A stretch of 64,000 nt of DNA from Rachycentron canadum (taxonomy: Eukaryota > Chordata > Actinopteri > Carangiformes > Rachycentridae). Position 1 is the stretch's first letter. Each line of letters begins with the position of its first letter. Where the stretch lies: NCBI GenBank assembly GCA_038496675.1, contig CM076660.1, positions 9,854,816 through 9,918,815 on the forward strand, written 5' to 3'. This document shows positions 60,001 to 64,000 of this stretch, piece by piece. The position numbers and the translations under genes are program-made. The notes beneath the pieces are model-generated. The model was not told where the DNA came from and made no database searches. It saw only the letters and a list, made by a program, of their open reading frames with translations.

Positions 60001-63000
60001 TGTCAGCTCATCATCAGACACTAGCTAACTGATAAACACATTGCCAGATTTAGTAGCCATAGATTGGTAGAGATGAGAGTTAGAGCTAAGAAGAGAGTGA
60101 ATGTTGGACTTAGACTTGCCATGTGGCTGGAATTACATGACCAGATAATTCTCTATACAATAAGTGTTGATTGTGAGCTCAAAAGTTGATGTTACATGCA
60201 CCATCAATCACTTATTGCAGGGTTAAGATTAGTAAACTATGCACTAAAATCATGTGATGATGAATGTAACAGAAAGGATGTTTCAGCATTTCAGCAGTTT
60301 TAATGTACCCCGCAAGATGCTGTGTTTTATTGCAGCTGCTGGTGCCATGGCGAGATAAAAGTAAAATGTAAATAAATGTGACTTTGATGTTGATTCTTGT
60401 TTTTGCAAGGTAATGCTAAAGTTTAACTGAAGTTTGCAGCTTTAAGTATGACAAAGTTGTAGGACAGGGTTTTAGCATTCTTTCCAATCCGTTCTAATTA
60501 ATCCCTAGAAGAAAATTAAAATGTATGCGTGCCTGCTACTACGCAAACAGAACCTCCATAGGAGCAATGTAAAATCACTTAATTAGTATTAGCATCAGGC
60601 AAATCGCTGGGTTGAGATAGAGAGCTGCATACATATCTAGGGATACGATACATGCCACTAATTAAAAGTGAGGACTGAGTCTTCAGCTTAGTTCTGAATA
60701 CAAGAATATTATCAGAAGCAGTTAGTTGTAGCTAAAAAAAAAAAAAAAGCAGAACTTGATCTGCATCACTTTTCACACTTAACAACAAGCTCAGCTGAAA
60801 ATAAAATGTGCCTGCGCTATTCAAAATATTATGTGGGAATTTGTCATCATACGTTAAAGAAAAAACATGCAAATTAACATATCGTGACGAATATACACCT
60901 GATTCCTGGACTGTACACATTAGCCGCAGCATTGAAAACAAAACAGCCACATCATCAGACAAACACAGTAAGTCCAGACAAGGACATTGAGAAATATCCC
61001 CGATGGGCTTGCATCCAGCAGAGCACTCCCTGATGGTTTGTCTCATTAAATGAAAAGTTTAATCTATCAGTTGGAGCAATTAACTTCTGAACTGTCCTTT
61101 TAAAGGCATCTAATAAAAGGGAGGGAGAGATGGAGAAGGAAACAAGTGGTGAAGTGTCTACAGTTTAAGTAATGTTCTGTTCTCTCTGCGAGCTCAGAAG
61201 CCTCCGTTGGCATCGTGCATGAATGTCAAGTGTCCCTCCCTATATCCACAAATCTATGCATCTATCCAGCCCAACAATCACAAATGAAGGAATCAACTAT
61301 TTCAATCTGACCCCCACTGATCAACACAGAGTAAAGTGAGGAGATGCAAAACACAGACATATTCAGTGACTGTAGAAACCCTGACAAAGTTTGTTTTACA
61401 CAGTAGAGAAGTAGAGAAGGACAAAACAAGCATGTTATCAAAACTGGATTTAAGATTTAAGTTTTAATTGGAAGAATTTCTGGCATCAGAAATAAATAAG
61501 TGACTACCAATAGCAGTTCTTTGATTTATAAGACAGTACAGATATGAGATTCCCGTAAAATTTTATTAGTTAAGGCAATGTGTATTTATTTTTCATTGTT
61601 CTTATATTTTGGGAGACTTGCTATAAAGTCTATTGGGCCCCATACAAGTGTAAAATATCAGTGCGGGTGAGGGTACAAATCCTTGGCAAAGTTCAGTGAC
61701 AAGAGTATGTGACATAACTGTGGACATCTGCTTGAATATAAATGAATTCAGGGTCTATATGGCATAACTAAACAACTTAGCTAAGAAAGCAAAGTGACAC
61801 TTTGACAGGTGCATGATTTATTTATACTCAGCCACTTTGGATGGTTTGAGAAATATTTTAACAAGTTATATGCTTTGCACATAGAGAAGCTCACCCTCTC
61901 AAGTCCAAATAACTACACTGAAGATGATGAAAGTGATATACTGCTTGTACTCAATACATACCATAGTTGTTGAATAGCTAAGCTGCTATTGTTTTGTTTT
62001 TGTTAAATCAGAGAAGGGTCTACGCTGACTTGCACATAGCTTGAGGAATCCACGCTGGACGCAAACAGATTCATGAACTGGCCAGTGAAAATGCAAATGT
62101 GTAACTAAATGTAAATTAAAGTGTATTAAATAGCATCAGGTTTTTACAGGTACTTCTATTGTCACAATTTTATTGTCTCGTTCTGCTATACCTTCTGAGC
62201 TTAGAATGTCATTATGACCGCATCAGAGAGAAGCCACATCGTACATCGTGTCTCATCTGTCATGTCTTTTTTGTAACACATCTTTCACTCTGGTTTGACA
62301 AATGATGTACAACCCTTTGTCTCCGTCAGTCTGTCTGTTTCTTTGTCCTTTGTATAGTCTGTATCACCCACACACAAGCGCACCCTTTTCTGTTTAGCGG
62401 CTATGCAGTTACATTCCTCCTCCTGAAAGTGATCTGACAGGGACCCTTAACCAATAACCCCCAGGTGAAGAACCTTTGTTTTCACTCAATATATGTGCTA
62501 ATCACAGACATGCATCTTCTTTCTTCACCCACACCCCTCTTCCATGCATTCAAAATTATTTTATAAAACAAACTCATACATGTACCTTCTGGAGCTTTTA
62601 CTCACTTCTCAAATACAACGATATCTCCACACTCCTCCTTCCTCCATGTTCTTGCCCTAATTTAATTGTCAGTCTTTGGTCTGCCAGTGGATGCTCCCCC
62701 ACTGTGATAGCACCTGCACAGAACCTCAGTGCTGGGCTGTGGAACTGATCCTGGATCAGTTCGAGGGGTCAATCTGAATGCTGGAGTTTGTGGGCTTATA
62801 TATGCTCGTGGGACTTGTCTGGAATTTGCATGCCTTACTCTACCATTAAAAAGGTTGAGGGCAACCTCTAAAATATGGAAATTTTGAAGGTCGTAAGTAG
62901 TTTAAAGTTTTTGTTCAAAGGTAATATTGGAATATGAATCGCATTTAGATGAGGGTTGGGTGTACACACGTGGGAGTAATTTTGTAGGGCTTACTGCTGA

Positions 63001-63698
63001 CAACAGTATCAGATCAACACACATTTCTGCATTTGTTCTTTTTCTACCTGTTTTGTTCTTGTGCCTCTGCTACTTTGTCTCTGTCACACTCTCACACACA
63101 CACACAGTACAGTGTTATAATAATGATGTATCACTATGATCTCTCTCCTTACTGTCTCCTTGGGAGAGTGAGAAAGCACCTGTCTACCCGTTTTGGCACC
63201 ACAGTAGTGTGAGGACAACCTGGCATGACAGAGCCGGATGTTCTCACAGGATTAAGTGGGCCAAATATGTATGAGTACATGGCACAGGTGGAGACATCAG
63301 GGCATAAGAGTCCTCTAAAGCTAGGTCAAGTTCCTCCTCTGGCATCATTAAAGGAGAAAAAGATAAGAGGAAAATAATGTGAACAGGGAACTGTTCTGTG
63401 AGGTCCTGTTTGCCATCAAGCACGACAAAACTTGTTTGCTTGTACTACAAAAATTGTGACACTTCAAACCAGTGACAACAACAATTAAGTACATTGAATG
63501 CAGCTGATTCTAGTTCTCTAGCTGGGAATAATAATGCCTTATTGCAGGTCTTGATTTTGTTGCTGCTTTTCCAGGAAGTGGGCAATGATTGTTAAGTTGC
63601 TGATGATGTTCTGTGTTTATGTCTCTCTTCCAGAATGGTCATTTGCAGCAGCGATTGGATAACGTCCAGCGAGACTTTATTGTCTTCAACAGAGAAAA
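42739..63698 (+). CDS. STK32A: STK32A-type (YANK) serine/threonine kinase, both ends missing
   Basis: STK32 kinases are AGC-related serine/threonine kinases of poorly known function. Seven exons join in phase to about 222 codons. They begin in the catalytic loop (RDIKPDN, catalytic Asp present), then have TDFNIAA, in which DFN replaces DFG as is usual in this family, GTKPYMAPE, VDWWSLGITAYELLRG and RRLNCDPTFELEEMILES. The last exon ends FIVFNREK. RSST after the RPY segment and PGFIPN favour STK32A, whereas NGHLQ near the end resembles STK32B, so the paralogue call is moderate. The N-lobe with the Gly loop and Lys/Glu pair (about 125 residues in human STK32A) is missing upstream; the C-terminus lies beyond the right edge. 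No disabling change was seen. Confidence 0.88.
43435..43471. repeat. Alternating GT/GC/CA/GT tract, Z-DNA prone
   Basis: 37 bases strictly alternate purine and pyrimidine, with a GCGCGCGC core. A CA tract at 43380-43400 is complementary to the GT part, so the pair could also fold as a hairpin. Confidence 0.9.
45104..45132. repeat. CA/CG microsatellite
   Basis: CACACACA passes into CGCACGCACGCA, read directly. Confidence 0.9.
46989..47012. repeat. TTA triplet microsatellite
   Basis: Eight tandem ATT/TTA units. Confidence 0.95.
47378..47414. repeat. CA microsatellite with one interruption
   Basis: AC tract broken once by CCC at 47399-47401. Confidence 0.95.
47627..47685. repeat. Compound TA-CA-TA microsatellite
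   Basis: A CA core of about 40 bases is flanked on both sides by TATATATA. The flanks can pair with each other, so the array is cruciform-prone. Confidence 0.95.
47983..48072 (+). CDS. STK32A: STK32A exon, DFN motif and activation segment
   Basis: 90 bases, phase 1 at both ends, acceptor TTCTACAG, donor GTAAGA. It reads HVHLTDFNIAAIVKEDLKAT then SIAGTKPYM. The DFG motif is DFN, a family trait. Confidence 0.95.
48073..49524 (+). other. STK32A intron, 1.45 kb
   Basis: No exon seen. It holds a GT tract at 48622-48645 and an A-run at 48910-48923. Confidence 0.8.
48622..48645. repeat. GT microsatellite
   Basis: Twelve uninterrupted GT units. Confidence 0.95.
49525..49628 (+). CDS. STK32A: STK32A exon, APE to subdomain IX
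   Basis: 104 bases, acceptor TCTACCAG, donor GTACCG, entry phase 1 and exit phase 0. It reads APELFQTYEGSHPGYSF then VDWWSLGITAYELLRGQ, completing the APE motif and the structural Asp-Trp-Trp-Ser-Leu-Gly element. A long CA repeat starts 15 bases after the donor. Confidence 0.95.
49629..52227 (+). other. STK32A intron, 2.6 kb
   Basis: No exon seen. It begins almost immediately with the 59-base CA repeat and includes T-runs at 51118-51150 and a pyrimidine-rich stretch before the next exon. Confidence 0.8.
49644..49702. repeat. Long CA microsatellite next to a splice donor
   Basis: 59 bases of uninterrupted AC, the longest dinucleotide array in the window, 15 bases inside the intron. CA-rich RNA next to a 5' splice site is a known hnRNP L binding context. 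Confidence 0.95.
52228..52344 (+). CDS. STK32A: STK32A exon, kinase C-lobe
   Basis: 39 codons, phase 0 at both ends, acceptor CTCCTTAG, donor GTAAAT. It reads RPYVMRSSTPTNEILQTFHK and ends SLEMKSLLRK. Confidence 0.94.
52345..54438 (+). other. STK32A intron, 2.1 kb
   Basis: No exon seen. It carries a GT/TA microsatellite at 54031-54075; open frames on either strand show no recognisable similarity. Confidence 0.8.
54031..54075. repeat. GT microsatellite with TA tail
   Basis: GT tract interrupted once by TTT and ending in TATATATA. Confidence 0.95.
54439..54564 (+). CDS. STK32A: STK32A exon, end of kinase domain
   Basis: 42 codons, phase 0, acceptor TCCTTCAG, donor GTGAGT. It begins LLCIDVQKRISCLAELQDLD and ends LPPGFIPN. 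The conserved Arg of subdomain XI (QKRIS) is present. Confidence 0.94.
54565..56262 (+). other. STK32A intron, 1.7 kb, with CTCF-like site
   Basis: No exon seen. The notable element is the CTCF-type motif at 55009-55022. Confidence 0.8.
55009..55022 (-). promoter_or_regulatory. CTCF core motif, minus orientation
   Basis: On the minus strand it reads CCAGCAGGGGGCAG, an exact fit to the CTCF core consensus. It points toward the plus-oriented motif at 37464. Confidence 0.55.
56263..56391 (+). CDS. STK32A: STK32A exon, post-kinase conserved tail
   Basis: 43 codons, phase 0, acceptor TCTCCACAG, donor GTAAGG. It reads RRRLNCDPTFELEEMILESK and then PLHKKKKRLARK, a segment nearly invariant among STK32 proteins. 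Confidence 0.96.
56392..63633 (+). other. STK32A intron, 7.2 kb
   Basis: The longest intron of this gene here. No exon seen. It contains GT and GA-rich patches (59007-59056), a pyrimidine-rich region (59120-59330), an imperfect CA/CT tract (59461-59516) and A-runs (59852-59863, 60734-60748). Confidence 0.75.
59461..59516. repeat. Imperfect CA/CT microsatellite
   Basis: CACA blocks separated by CTCT and AACC interruptions. Confidence 0.9.
63634..63698 (+). CDS. STK32A: STK32A exon, last in window
   Basis: 65 bases, acceptor CTCTTCCAG, donor GTAAGG, exit phase 2. It reads NGHLQQRLDNVQRDFIVFNR then EK. The FNREK segment is common to STK32A, B and C; the remaining C-terminal exon(s) lie right of the window. 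Confidence 0.93.
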
Positions 63699-64000
63699 GT
63701 AAGGAACCTCCACTACCTGTCTTTACCCACAACCCATATTGCACATCTTTCTGTGAAATAATGAGCATGGGAGACACATTATCATAGTTGTGGAGCTAAT
63801 GACACCTCTTGTATCTAATTAAGTCCTTTTAAATATTTTATGTTCTTTTCAAACAGAATCTTTAATTCATGCCATTTGGTCGACAGTATATATATGGTTA
63901 ATAAAACGTTCTGTGGTTTGTCGACTAACACTTTTCTTTGCCGGCTGGTGAAAGCATGTAGGCTGGTGTGAGAGGAAAGTAATGTGGCTATTTGTAGCAG
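63699..64000 (+). other. Start of next STK32A intron
   Basis: AT-rich sequence after the donor up to the window edge; nothing recognisable. Confidence 0.8.

Noticed and set aside
42739..63698. STK32B or STK32C as the identity of the kinase
   Set aside because: RSST and PGFIPN fit STK32A better, though NGHLQ near the end resembles STK32B; kept only as an alternative.

Overview
The window looks like nuclear DNA from a bony fish, most likely a teleost. Small conserved exons sit in AT-rich introns of 0.1 to 9 kb, dinucleotide microsatellites (mostly CA/GT) are frequent, and the proteins are clearly vertebrate but diverged from the human ones. There are no bacterial-type genes, rRNAs, tRNAs or CRISPR arrays. 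Nearly all long open frames are chance frames in introns; the genes had to be read exon by exon from splice sites, phase and family motifs.

Three genes are present, none complete. (1) 50-29833, plus strand: SH3PXD2B (Tks4), the podosome/invadopodium scaffold with a PX domain and four SH3 domains. Twelve constitutive exons give 876 residues and a stop; only the N-terminal first exon(s) lie outside the window. Two further in-phase candidate cassette exons, at 23288-23323 and 26357-26440, sit in the linkers before and after the first SH3 domain. (2) 34335-37028, minus strand: the last nine exons of STK10 (LOK), about 406 C-terminal residues, all coiled coil, with the genuine C-terminus. (3) 42739-63698, plus strand: seven exons of a YANK-family kinase, best matched to STK32A, from the catalytic loop to a point beyond the kinase domain; the gene continues past the right edge.

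SH3PXD2B and STK10 are convergent, with UTR-like sequence between their ends. STK10 and STK32A are divergent, and both lack their 5' exons: the STK10 kinase domain and the STK32A N-lobe should lie between 37029 and 42738, but no matching exon is visible there. That interval holds the only ambiguous base (N, 38246). The simplest reading is a collapsed gap or mis-join in the assembly; a real rearrangement breakpoint is the alternative.

The most interesting biology is in SH3PXD2B. The 84-base candidate exon at 26357-26440 keeps reading frame and is followed within 145 bases by five GCATG motifs, four of them TGCATG, which is the arrangement expected of an RBFOX-regulated cassette exon. Other signals are a 59-base CA repeat starting 15 bases after an STK32A splice donor and a convergent pair of CTCF-like motifs at 37464 and 55009. 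I found no wholly novel gene system; the rest is ordinary intron.
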